Positions 54,734 through 64,000 of a DNA stretch of 64,000 nucleotides are shown here, piece after piece. A model generated the notes under the pieces. That model was not told the DNA's origin and made no database searches. It saw only the letters and a list, made by a program, of their open reading frames with translations. This stretch comes from Schizochytrium sp. TIO01 (lineage: Eukaryota; Sar; Bigyra; Thraustochytrida; Thraustochytriidae), in contig SMSO01000031.1 in the NCBI GenBank assembly GCA_004764695.1, positions 6,319,261 through 6,383,260 of the forward strand. Direction: 5' to 3'. A program made the translations under genes and the position numbers. Numbering within the stretch: the stretch's first letter is position 1; each line of letters begins with the position of its first letter.

Positions 54734-54986
54734 ACATATCACTTCGAGTTTCACTCTGATTGTGAAGTTTTCATATCATAGCAATCATTAGATCATGAAT
54801 GATTTGGAAAAAGGAAATGAAAGGAAATAATTAATAAAATAAATAGCAAAAGCACGATGATAGAGTCTCCTTATAGCCATTTGCAAGAATTCATAGCACG
54901 TGCCACCTCAACCGTGCTCACCGCCCAGCCAGATTTGAGCTAGTCCCCATTCGTGTCATCGGTCGCACGCTCACCCACTCACATAT

Positions 54987-55010
54987 TCACTCACTCACTC
55001 ACTCACTCAC
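54987..55010. repeat. (CACT)n microsatellite
   Basis: About six uninterrupted CACT units, 250 bp from the ACCT tract. Confidence 0.85.
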
Positions 55011-58000
55011 AAGGTATTCTAATAGGATTTCCTTCGCGTGTCCGCTCGATCGCCGGTCTGAAGAGTTCGCGGGCGCTCGCTTAAACGTTTTCTAATAAAC
55101 CATAAAACGATAAGTATGTGTACGAAGGCATTTCTGCGTGCTGCACTGCGAAATGCATTCCAACAATCAACCAGAATGCAGCCATCACTTGAACGCAAAA
55201 CACGCTTAGCCGGGAAAATGTTCCGAGTGATCCAAGTTGGTAAAGCACGATCTGTCGTAGTTTTATACTGTACCAATGATTTCGCTTGCCAAGTGACTCA
55301 GTAAGAAGCCTATTTCGACCAGGCACTAGAGAAAGCCAAAGATTTTACACAATCAAATCGATCGATAACCTCGATTAAGAGATTCAAGCAGGCTTAGGAA
55401 AAGGTTGTTTTAATTTTGACTGAGAATCTATAACCTAGACTGGAAGATACACGTAGGTAGGTACCTGGCTTCGTGATGATCCGCTCTGACTTTGGAAGCC
55501 ATATAGGCTGGCTTCTTTTTACGAGAAATTCTTGTTTATGCCTTTTAAGAACACCGACCAGGCTAGACGTTTCTGTGTAATTAATCAAAACAACGAAAAT
55601 ACGGATTTCAATTTCTAAAATGTAAATTTTCAGGTATTCGTTTGCTTCAAGCTGGAGGTGTACTGCAAAGTCCTAAATTTAGCAGTTGAATTTAGGCAGC
55701 ATCAGGTACTAGACATAGTACAAGGGATTACAAGCACACTGGTTTGCCAGACTCTCTTTCTAGCTTTTCTTATTTTGTAGCGTCTCATAGGTTAAAGCAT
55801 AGCACTACGCATCCTAAAGAGTGGTGCGCATATTTCTTTAGACGGTTGCAGGATAACTAATTTTAAAAGAAGTTACGTATTGATAATTGGCGTCCTTACC
55901 AGGAAAACGAATGATTAACCACGACAAGAGCTCAGAAAAGGTTCGCTTCCATTTAAATGGATTTTGGAGTTTAATATCTTCAAGCTTGCAAGAGCATATG
56001 CAAGTTCAACGCAATATTCACAGATTCTAGGTTCCCAATTGAATTTGGCACATTAACTTGCTTTTTTATAAGATGTCATCAAGGTGCACGAGGAACCTAA
56101 CATATTTATGCATCCAATTATAAAAGTTGCTTCGGCTCGCAGAAGGCATTAAGGTATTCTCCATTTATAGACAATATGCGCATCATTGAAAAGTCGAGGT
56201 CAAGAGTTGTTTGAAATCGTGTAACCATAGAGTGTTGTGGTAACAAGCAGCTGCGTTCCACATGTACCTTCCCAAAGCCGTTCCAGCACAATACCCTTTA
56301 TAAGCACGATACTAAGAACGGCATCAGTTAACTGCTTTTTATAGAAATCGCAGGTGGTTTCGCTTTGAAGATCTTACTTTATGCCTTTTCTTTTACCTTA
56401 AAATATATATTTATATAAAGCTTTTAATCCATTTGGCTCTAGATTACCAAAACCAAGCTCCTCCTATGGACTACTATCAAGGAAGAAAACTGATGGAAAG
56501 ATTTGAAGTAAAGTATCAGCTACCATTTACGAAGATAACCTCTATTCCGTATGGACAATGAAAGGCTGCCTCAAACAATTCAGACGTGCTTCATATCCAG
56601 ACTCTGAGGCCCTAAAAATTGATTTCCTGTTTCGATTTGGCAGCACTACCATGAGAAACCCTGTATTCTACTGCCGCTGTACTTGCAACGCATAATTATG
56701 CGCAAGGGCAAATGAGAATCGCCAACTTCAACTTTCAAGCCTAGTCGACCATCGCTTTCTGCTCGTAGCGTATAAGCTCGTGAAAGTCTGATCCATCCTA
56801 ATCTCATTGCGGGTTTAAGATATTTGGTGTGAATTCAAAACTACCTAAGCTCACTCTTAATTCTGGGCTCGGCGCCGCAACGCAAGGCTGAGAATTATTA
56901 TCATCTATAGACATATAATTTTATTTTTTTAATAAAATTTCTAAAGTTAATAATATTATTCTAACTATTACTTTAGTAATATTATCTTTTTATTAATAAT
57001 AAAAATACATGGAAATTATGATATGATGCTATTCTTCAAATCACCACTACCTTGCTACAATCTTGGAGATACTTAGAACGCACGACCTGAATACATGCCT
57101 ACTCCTCCAGGTTATGACTACCAATAGGAACTCTCTTGTAAGCAAGCGCAAGCTCACGTAAATAGCAGCGAAAGTATCAAGTTGCTTTCGATGCTCATCA
57201 TCGAGTCGTCATCTGCAATTCCACCTTGATCCAAAGATCCCAAAAGTGCCAAAGTGCAATCAAAGACTTCGTGAACTTTATAAATGTGTAAGTGCCGCTA
57301 GCACTCGCTATTTTGCGCGCCATCGTTGTCATATAGCAATGCGCTAGGCACTTCTAACGCTTGAGTCATTCTGAATGATGTAATAATGCTGTTCACCGTC
57401 AGTCCTGGCGCGTGGGATTCTGAAAACCTCAAGCTTGTCTGAATTTCCGGGCTGCAGCAGAGGGTATAATCAACGCTTTGGCACGGCTTTTGCTCGCCGC
57501 CAGGAGAATAGTTCAACGCATTTTGCACAGCACCGGAAGGGCTCGAAAAGTACGAAGCTTGATGAACATAAAAGTAGTCCTCGAGGAAGATCTCAAGATA
57601 GATAAACGGAAGCAATACTGGGTCCATAGAAGCTGTTGATCTTGAAGGAAGGATTGCAAGGTCGGTCGATGGCGCTTTTAGTACACCTCCGCCAAGCATG
57701 CGGCAGCGTCGAATTATACCATGATAACTAATTAATAACTAATCGTTGCACACCCTCGCTAACTTGCTGGCTTATCCATGATTCTTTTTATTTTATTTTA
57801 TTTTCATATTCCTTTTTCGGAGTTTTTTTTTGTTAATTTGATTTAGTTTTTTAATTGATCATGATCTTCAAGCTCAGCAAAGCAACTTTCAAGGAATGGC
57901 TGGCGTTTCATCTGGTTATGAGATTTTCCAATTAGAACGGCCCGATGGAAGCATTGGAAAGGGGAACTTGAAAAGGGGTTAAATGCGTTTGATTGTTCAC

Positions 58001-59889
58001 TAGGCATCACCTTTCAGAGTTCCGTTCGAATTTGATTCGATTTTTATTTTTAATATGTTGTTTTTGAATTAAAATAGTGTATCTGTTTTCAAACATTTTT
58101 TTTAAATGCGACTTATCAATTACTGGTGGTTGCTTCTTGAACAAATATAAATAAATGCTAGGGGAAATGGAAATAAACATATGCAGTAAAAATCGTAGTG
58201 TTAAAAGTTGACAGAACCTCGCTCGTCGGGGCAAACCGTTTGGTAGCACGCAGCAGACGGAAGTTCAGGTGTTCCGTTTGAGCAAAACATTTGCGGTCAT
58301 TGGAATCTAACGAGCCACGTTCCTGGACAAAAGAGGCCCTGGCAAGAAACAAATTACAGCTTTAAACTTAAGTTTAAGCATCCATCATGGAATCATGGAA
58401 AGACAAGAAATAATGGCGCGACACCCCGCTTCTATGTGTGGCTTTCTTTCCATGGTAGATGTTCGGGTTATCTTCAGCTAGTTATACTTCCAAGGTATGC
58501 ATAGATCATGATGATATTCCCTCGTTGGAAAATTCAGGTTCGAGTCTTTGTTGCAAACGCTTTGTTCGAGCTTGAGCTCAAGACGGAGTACCTCTGTCTC
58601 ACTGTGATCCGGCTATTTATCGCCTATGAAAGAGCTCGTACACCCTATCAAATCAAATCAGAATTAACAACGCTTGCGCTTTGAGATGATCTCTGGAATA
58701 CGGACGCCTCGCTAGAGCGAGTGAGCGCGTGACTTTGGGGAAACATCAACATCGAGAGAAACCTTTCGAAACGAGAATGAGTGCCAAGTAGTTAGTTACA
58801 CTAAGATTCGCCTTGCTGCTGCAGTACAAAGGTATGTAGAAGGCACCATGCTCCACTTTCATCGTTTATCGCCATTCCTGCAGCAACTTGAGAGCTTTTG
58901 AGCACTGTGAAAAACAACTTGAAATGACTGCATAGTTTGAAAGGCTATTCCTAAATTCATCCATACGTCAGCTCGTGCACCTGTTATGAACAGTGGCATT
59001 TCAGGTTTTAGTGGACGGTCGTAGAAATACAGTATCGCAACGAATAGCGGCGGCGAGAATGATTAATCGTGAAGTGTCACGTACCTAGGTAGTGGCAGTA
59101 GTAGAAGAACTATTGTGGATCGAATCACAGAAAGCTCACTCGATGGAGGTGATTGCCCCTAATGAAATTGGGAACAAGTATAAGAGTACGCCTCGCTTCC
59201 CACTTCTGCAAGCACTTCCCTCGCCGGGTTGACTGACCGCGATACTGCTGGCAAATCAACCTTCCCGAGGACAAGGAACTGACTTGCGGCTCGCACTCCG
59301 ACCACGCGGGATCGACCTTTTTACCGACCCACTCGAGCTCGAGCTCGCGATGCCGTCTGCTAGTTGATTATATATTTTATTGCATGCGCTGCTGCTGCAA
59401 CAACACGTGCTCCCTCGCACAAATAAATGTTTAATCTCTATGTCAACTCTAACTATAGAAGAATAAAATGAAATAAAATAACATACTTCTCATATTTCGT
59501 ATATTCATTCTCCTTTAGTATTTACTCTTTCTTTCATACCTTATACTAGGCACTATCTACTCTAAATTATATATATATTTTTTAATAATGAGGAAAGAGT
59601 CAAGTTTTGATATGTTATCAGATAGCTTGGCAAAACGTTAGAAATTCCGCACCGCTGTTGGCCGTGCATGATAGATTAGGTGATTAATGTGAATCAAGAT
59701 ACTGTTTCGAGTGGCTATGAATAACAATAATCATAAACGTTTTCTTCCTAGTTCTTTGCTTGCTTACAACCTCATCGTAGATTCCCCGTTGAAATCAGAA
59801 AAAACAATCAGCTAGAAGATTCATAAATCAAGTTGTTGGGGTGACATTATTATTTATTTTTTTTAAATAAAATCCTTCCCTTTTTTCCC

Positions 59890-59930
59890 CCCTTTTTTTT
59901 TTTTTTTTTTTTCTTTTTTTCAAGCATAAA
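59890..59930. repeat. Long T tract
   Basis: A run of C's then more than twenty T's, interrupted once by C. It lies about 1 kb upstream of the second exchanger. It could be the reverse complement of a retroposed poly(A) tail, but no element is recognisable beside it. Confidence 0.7.
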
Positions 59931-60928
59931 AGTAAATTGTAAACCTGTCTAACCATCAAGACTTGAAACCTAGCCCACTCGTGACTTTTGCCGTGTCGAA
60001 GGCCCCAACCTAAACCTTGAAGGATCTCAAGGCTGCTTTTTAGCTAACTTCGAGTCTCTTTTATATTTTTCTATAACAAGTCAATAGACCTGCAGCAACT
60101 CTCTCCTTAGTTAATTTCATTTAGGCGCTGAAAACAGAGTAGATAGATTCATTCTCTTCTCCCTCATTTTGTCGACCCCATTCACTTTCTTTATTCTGCA
60201 TGGGAAACTTTCTAAAATACCTCAAAATAAAATGTTTCTCGAATCGCCACCAGGGTGATTTACTGTAGACACTATCGCATATCCTAGGACTATATTTTCA
60301 AGAAAGAGAATGGACGTAAAGATTTTGAAACTAATACTTTTTTTAAGTTGTATCTATATAACACTACTGGGGTAGTAGCACTTGGGCACGCTCTGCACGC
60401 GCTCAAGTATTTGTTTATACATTTATTCTCAAAAAACATTTTTAAAAAACAAAAAACAAAAAACATTGAAGAAGCGCAAGGAACTACGGATACCTGCGTC
60501 ACTTTTAAAGTTTGGAAAAGAAGCTTTCAGGTCTACCGAGGACTATCTCGAAGACGGAACCTTGGTCGCAAACCCCAAACAAGATCAACTTGTTGGCCAT
60601 CTGTGCACCACCAGGCTAGCACCCAACACAAACTCGTTGACTGTCTGTCTGTCTATCTATCTGTAGACCACAGAAAAAAGAATCAACGGTAGTAGTCCTT
60701 GAGCATACATAGGAATAAAACATTTTTTGTCTGCTACCAGCTAACAAAACCGGCATTGCACGTGCAAGGCAAACCAACAAACAACAAAAGCAAAACCCAA
60801 ACTAGCAGAGAGGCGAAGAGAGAGAGAGAGCTCTCTTAGCCCTCAAGGCACATATTATATCTATATATATATAGTACACAGATACTCCCAAGCAGGGACC
60901 GACGTCGTGCCGGTGCACCCTAGCTACG

Positions 60929-63184
60929 ATGGGAACTACAACACCCCAGATGGCAGCCGCGGAATGGGATCTCCAGGATTCTCTTGTGTCTGATGCCGAA
61001 GCACGCCAAGCTCGTGTGGATGCTTTACGCATTAAGTTTCGTGTGCGCATTGCGTTCTACGCCATTGCTTCCGCAGCGGTCATCTGTGTAAGCCAACTTG
61101 GACTATTGGGATCAAGTAACAACAAGATTCAACAGCAACAGTCTTACAATGCGTATAATAATCCCATGGATGTCTTCATTGAGCGTCGTGCGCTTGGTGG
61201 TACAACTACATCTGATTGTCAGGACGATGCAGACATGCTTGCATTTTGCACAGTGAACGGCACATTTGTCTGCACAGGAAGCAGTGAGTACACCATGGTG
61301 TGCTGTCGTAACGACAACGAATGCCGCACCTACGAAGATGACATTTGCGCAGAATCAGAGATCTGCAATGCTGAGCTGAAGCCTGCTGGAAACGGCTATG
61401 GTGAGTGCATGGATTACTGGGAGACCCACGGAGGTACTGCAGCATACATTATCATTATGTTTTACCTCTTCTTTGGCCTCGGTCTTGTATGTGATGGATA
61501 CTTTGTTGCCTCCCTTGAGCGAATTAGTGTAGCTCTTAAACTTCCTGAGGATGTTGCAGGTGCCACATTCTTAGCTGCCGGTAGTAGTTCTCCCGAGCTT
61601 TTTGTTGCTCTCTCTGATAACGTTATCTCAAACCCCCCCAAGAACGTTGGTGTTGGAACTATTGTTGGTTCTGCCATCTTTAACATTTGCATGATCATCG
61701 GTCTTTCTGCGCTTCTCGCGAGAGAAACTCTGCAACTTGATTGGCGTCCGATTCTCCGCGATGTATTCTTCTATGTGGTCAGTATCATTGCTCTCATTCT
61801 TGTGATTCTCGACAGTGAGGCACAGTGGTACGAGGGTCTCATCTTCCTTGTCATCTATGCTTTCTACGTTGCTACGATGGCTCTCAACCGCCACGTACTT
61901 GCATGGATGGACCGTACGTTTACTTTTGGTATCAAGAGGCCTGCAGACTCTTCTATTGTTTCTTCAAGCGCGGAAGACGATGCCGAGACTGAGGCTAACA
62001 AGAATGCCGAAGACGCCGAAGCAGCGATTACTCCCATGGAACGCTCTCAGCACCGCGCTGTGTTCCAAGAGGCTGCCGAGGCAGCCCATACACCCAAGAA
62101 CCGTGCGCTTCACCGCGATGTTGCTTCTTCTGCTGCTCGTGCTGCCCGCAATGACCTCGGCTCTTCCTACGATGGTAGTATCCGCTTCGCAGCCGACGAG
62201 GAGTCTTACAATGCTCTCTTTCTCAGTCGTAACCGTGCTTTCAACAACAACCGTCATTCCATTCGCCGGCGTGAGTCTGCGAAGCGCTCCAAGATGACCT
62301 CCAAACTTACGAGTATTGGCCCGAACCCGTACGGTGGCGACCCATCGCTGACCCACCACAACTCCATGAACTCTCACGCCAGTAATGTGGTGGATGGCTC
62401 GGGTCGTTCAAAGAGTATTGTTAGTGAAAACCCATTGCGCACTTCTGAGCCCCGTGAACATAGTTCCATGTCAGAGACGTCCTCTACGAAAGAGGGTTAC
62501 TGGGATGTGCTCAAGTGGCCTACTGTCGAAGATGACGATGGCGAGCTCAACTGCTTCCAGCGTTACTGCTGTGGTGGTTGTCGTTTATGGCTGTCTCGAG
62601 TTTACTTCATCATAGGATTCCCGTACCAACTCCTTTTCCGTATTACTATCCCCGACTGTGCCTTTGATGTATTTCACGAGGACAAGGCTGGGCAGCCTGA
62701 GAATCGTCGCATTGCTTATACCTCCGCCTTCGCCTGTGCCGTTATTTGGGTTGCTGCTCTTTCCTACGTACTTTCCTGGTCTGCACAGAAGTTTGGTTGC
62801 ACTGTTGGTATTTCCTCATCTGCTATGGGGCTGACCTTCTTAGCAGCTGGTACAAGTTTCCCTGACTGCATTTCTTCAATCATCGTCGCGCGTCAGGGCC
62901 AGGGCAGTATGGCAGTGGCCAACTCAATCGGTAGCAACAACTTTGATATCCTTGTTGGCCTTGGAATTCCATGGTTTCTTGCTGGACTTATTTACAAGAC
63001 TCCCTCTGGCGTCGACACTTCGGACGTGACCACTGGTGTCTCCTTCATGTTTGCCGTTCTTGTGGTTCTTCTCATTGTTCTTCGCATTACGCGCTGGAAG
63101 CTCAACAAGTTCCTGGGATCTATTCTTGTCGTTTTGTACATTCTCTACTTCATCTTTGAGCTTGCTATCTACCCGCTTATTTGA
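60929..63184 (+). CDS. K+-dependent Na+/Ca2+ exchanger-like (NCKX/SLC24), paralogue B
   Basis: The product is 751 residues, initiation context tacgATGg. Its layout matches the exchanger at 37266. A membrane segment lies at about 41-61, and the nine-cysteine ectodomain (97, 107, 115, 125, 126, 132, 140, 146, 160) has identical spacing. Alpha-1 contains GATFLAAGSSSPELF (Glu223). Alpha-2 contains GLTFLAAGTSFPD (Asp646). The GSNxFDI motif has Asn671 where paralogue A has Ile, followed by Asp673. The central loop (about 335-550) is roughly 150 residues shorter and differs almost completely, except for a conserved LFLSRNRAFN segment. The closing helices (KLNKFLGSILVVLYILYFIFELAIYP) align with paralogue A throughout. 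It is the product of an old duplication, probably with its own regulation or location. Confidence 0.92.
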   Translation: MGTTTPQMAAAEWDLQDSLVSDAEARQARVDALRIKFRVRIAFYAIASAAVICVSQLGLLGSSNNKIQQQQSYNAYNNPMDVFIERRALGGTTTSDCQDDADMLAFCTVNGTFVCTGSSEYTMVCCRNDNECRTYEDDICAESEICNAELKPAGNGYGECMDYWETHGGTAAYIIIMFYLFFGLGLVCDGYFVASLERISVALKLPEDVAGATFLAAGSSSPELFVALSDNVISNPPKNVGVGTIVGSAIFNICMIIGLSALLARETLQLDWRPILRDVFFYVVSIIALILVILDSEAQWYEGLIFLVIYAFYVATMALNRHVLAWMDRTFTFGIKRPADSSIVSSSAEDDAETEANKNAEDAEAAITPMERSQHRAVFQEAAEAAHTPKNRALHRDVASSAARAARNDLGSSYDGSIRFAADEESYNALFLSRNRAFNNNRHSIRRRESAKRSKMTSKLTSIGPNPYGGDPSLTHHNSMNSHASNVVDGSGRSKSIVSENPLRTSEPREHSSMSETSSTKEGYWDVLKWPTVEDDDGELNCFQRYCCGGCRLWLSRVYFIIGFPYQLLFRITIPDCAFDVFHEDKAGQPENRRIAYTSAFACAVIWVAALSYVLSWSAQKFGCTVGISSSAMGLTFLAAGTSFPDCISSIIVARQGQGSMAVANSIGSNNFDILVGLGIPWFLAGLIYKTPSGVDTSDVTTGVSFMFAVLVVLLIVLRITRWKLNKFLGSILVVLYILYFIFELAIYPLI

Positions 63185-63780
63185 CCATAGAAACGAAGTA
63201 GCTAGATATCGACACTCATTCTAATAATATCATTTAATTGTTTGTCTCATTTTCAATTCATTGTGAAGGATTCATTTTCGTTGCTCAAGTTTTGACGATA
63301 TATCTTGGGTTGTGCTTTCACAAAGACTCTTTTCTTCCAGACCATTATGAATGCCCAGTAAAGCACTTTGAGTATATTCCCGCAACAATCCAATTAACAT
63401 AGCTTGTCTGCCCTTTCCCGACACGAATTTGTAGCTTGTCAGGAAGAAGCATGAACCCGATAAGAAAGTGGTGAGAGATATGATTAGCTCCATAATGTTA
63501 AATACATGTAAAATCACTTTTAACTCGGTTATTTAGAGAGAGAAGCCCCATATTGAATGTCAAGCAGCATACCGGTTAGCGAGCTCAATCTTGGCATTTT
63601 TGTTGCAAAGGATCTTCCTACTAGTTACTATGAATTTGTGCAACTAAAATAAGCAAACTCAACAGAACCATGCTTTGCTTATCTCTAAGTGAAATTTGTA
63701 ATCTTCCTCTTTGCGGCTTAGATTTACCACTTAAAGATGGGTGGCTGGGTTGAGAAAACGCCATCACTTATTCAAATACC
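63185..63780. other. Intergenic at right edge
   Basis: The 3' flank of exchanger B, then sequence of ordinary composition. A minus-strand frame at 63272-63517 lacks a proper ATG at its start and is not convincing. An in-frame TGA at 63751-63753 closes the upstream side of the right-edge frame. Confidence 0.45.
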
Positions 63781-64000
63781 ATGAATCTCGAGACGTGTGC
63801 CGAAAATTGCCGGACTGGGTTCGGTGTTGGTATCTGCAAGGCATTTACTTATGAAATTTATGTCGGCAAGAGGCTTTATTGCTACTTCTTCGATGCCTAT
63901 ACCGCACATTTCCTGGGGCCTGAATTTAGAGACAAGTCCTTTGTAGTCAGTACGGGAGCAACCAACGGTGCGGAAGAAGAATTTCTCGATGATAGTCTAT
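63781..64000 (+). CDS. Right-edge partial frame resembling a PAN/apple module
   Basis: From ATG 63781 the frame is open for 73 codons and runs off the window. It begins MNLETCAENC and continues with CKAFTYEIYVGKRLYCYFF. The order Cys-x3-Cys, then CKAFTY, then a later Cys-Tyr-x-Phe is the pattern of PAN/apple disulphide modules in secreted or surface proteins. No signal peptide is present before it, so this may be an internal exon of a larger gene. The call rests on one short module; the rest of the gene lies outside the window. Confidence 0.4.
   Translation, partial: MNLETCAENCRTGFGVGICKAFTYEIYVGKRLYCYFFDAYTAHFLGPEFRDKSFVVSTGATNGAEEEFLDDSL

Larger units (their letters stand above)
46676..60928. 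other. 14-kb gene-poor, AT-rich region
   Basis: No frame above about 165 codons occurs and none has a recognisable product. The region alternates ordinary-composition blocks (47-50.6, 53-56.3, 58-59.4 kb) with nearly pure AT blocks (50.8, 52.3-52.6, 56.9-57.0, 57.8, 59.5-59.9 kb). Small ATG-started frames exist (47179-47496, 47707-48126, 51069-51467 plus; 51349-51711 minus) but are short, overlap each other on both strands and look like chance. Decayed mobile-element sequence is possible: a 16-mer GCTGGTCCAATCAACT recurs at 47479-47494 and 50208-50223. I could not define terminal repeats, a reverse transcriptase or a transposase. ACCT and ACTC microsatellites lie near 54.7-55.0 kb. Confidence 0.5.

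Noticed and set aside
58540-58560. GGTTCGAGTC, resembling a tRNA B-box
   Set aside because: No matching A-box or acceptor stem in the 60 bases upstream; a chance match.
63272-63517. Small hydrophobic minus-strand frame after exchanger B
   Set aside because: Its first codon is GTG, the first true ATG gives only a short peptide, and nothing supports expression.

Overview
This is nuclear DNA from a eukaryotic microbe. Long, mostly uninterrupted reading frames encode REEP/HVA22, WW, FHA/SAP, myosin-like, NCKX-type exchanger, MORN/EF-hand and class I ribonucleotide reductase proteins. One GT-AG intron is visible, the standard stop codons TAA, TAG and TGA are used, and genes are separated by AT-rich spacers full of microsatellites. 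The mixture (plant/alga-like hydroxyproline or serine glycosyltransferase, divergent myosin, few introns) fits a protist, perhaps a stramenopile such as a labyrinthulomycete. That placement is a guess from gene content and not a sequence match.

Layout. 0-11.2 kb is gene-dense: the 3' end of an unidentified gene, a REEP/Yop1-type ER-shaping protein, a head-to-head WW plus R3H-like protein with a short last exon, a Rieske [2Fe-2S] protein with a long disordered N-terminus, a Golgi-type peptidyl O-glycosyltransferase, and a large Ki-67-like FHA/SAP chromatin protein. 13-25 kb holds an unidentified 531-residue protein, the ribonucleotide reductase large subunit (preceded by a spacer rich in microsatellites, a repeated GGTGGTTAGG word and a 5'-leader hairpin) and a myosin-like protein. 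That protein's three nucleotide-binding motifs are all degenerate and its frame slips once in the motor. 25-37 kb is mostly spacer around one EGF-like multi-pass membrane protein. 37-46.7 kb holds an NCKX-type exchanger, an ankyrin protein, a MORN/EF-hand protein and a type II membrane glycosyltransferase-like protein. 46.7-60.9 kb is a 14-kb stretch with no convincing gene. A second NCKX-type exchanger follows at 60.9-63.2 kb, and an open frame resembling a PAN/apple module runs off the right edge.

How the genes relate. There is no operon-like organisation. The two exchangers are clear paralogues with the same unusual cysteine-rich ectodomain. Several products act in the secretory pathway (REEP, two Golgi-type enzymes, EGF-like membrane protein) or in calcium handling (two exchangers, MORN/EF-hand protein). 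The ribonucleotide reductase and the FHA/SAP protein suggest S-phase and mitotic functions. No prokaryotic-type system, CRISPR array, rRNA or convincing tRNA was seen. The most interesting items are the probable pseudo-motor myosin, the Ki-67-like array of CDK sites, the paired exchangers with identical cysteine spacing, and the structured elements around the ribonucleotide reductase gene.
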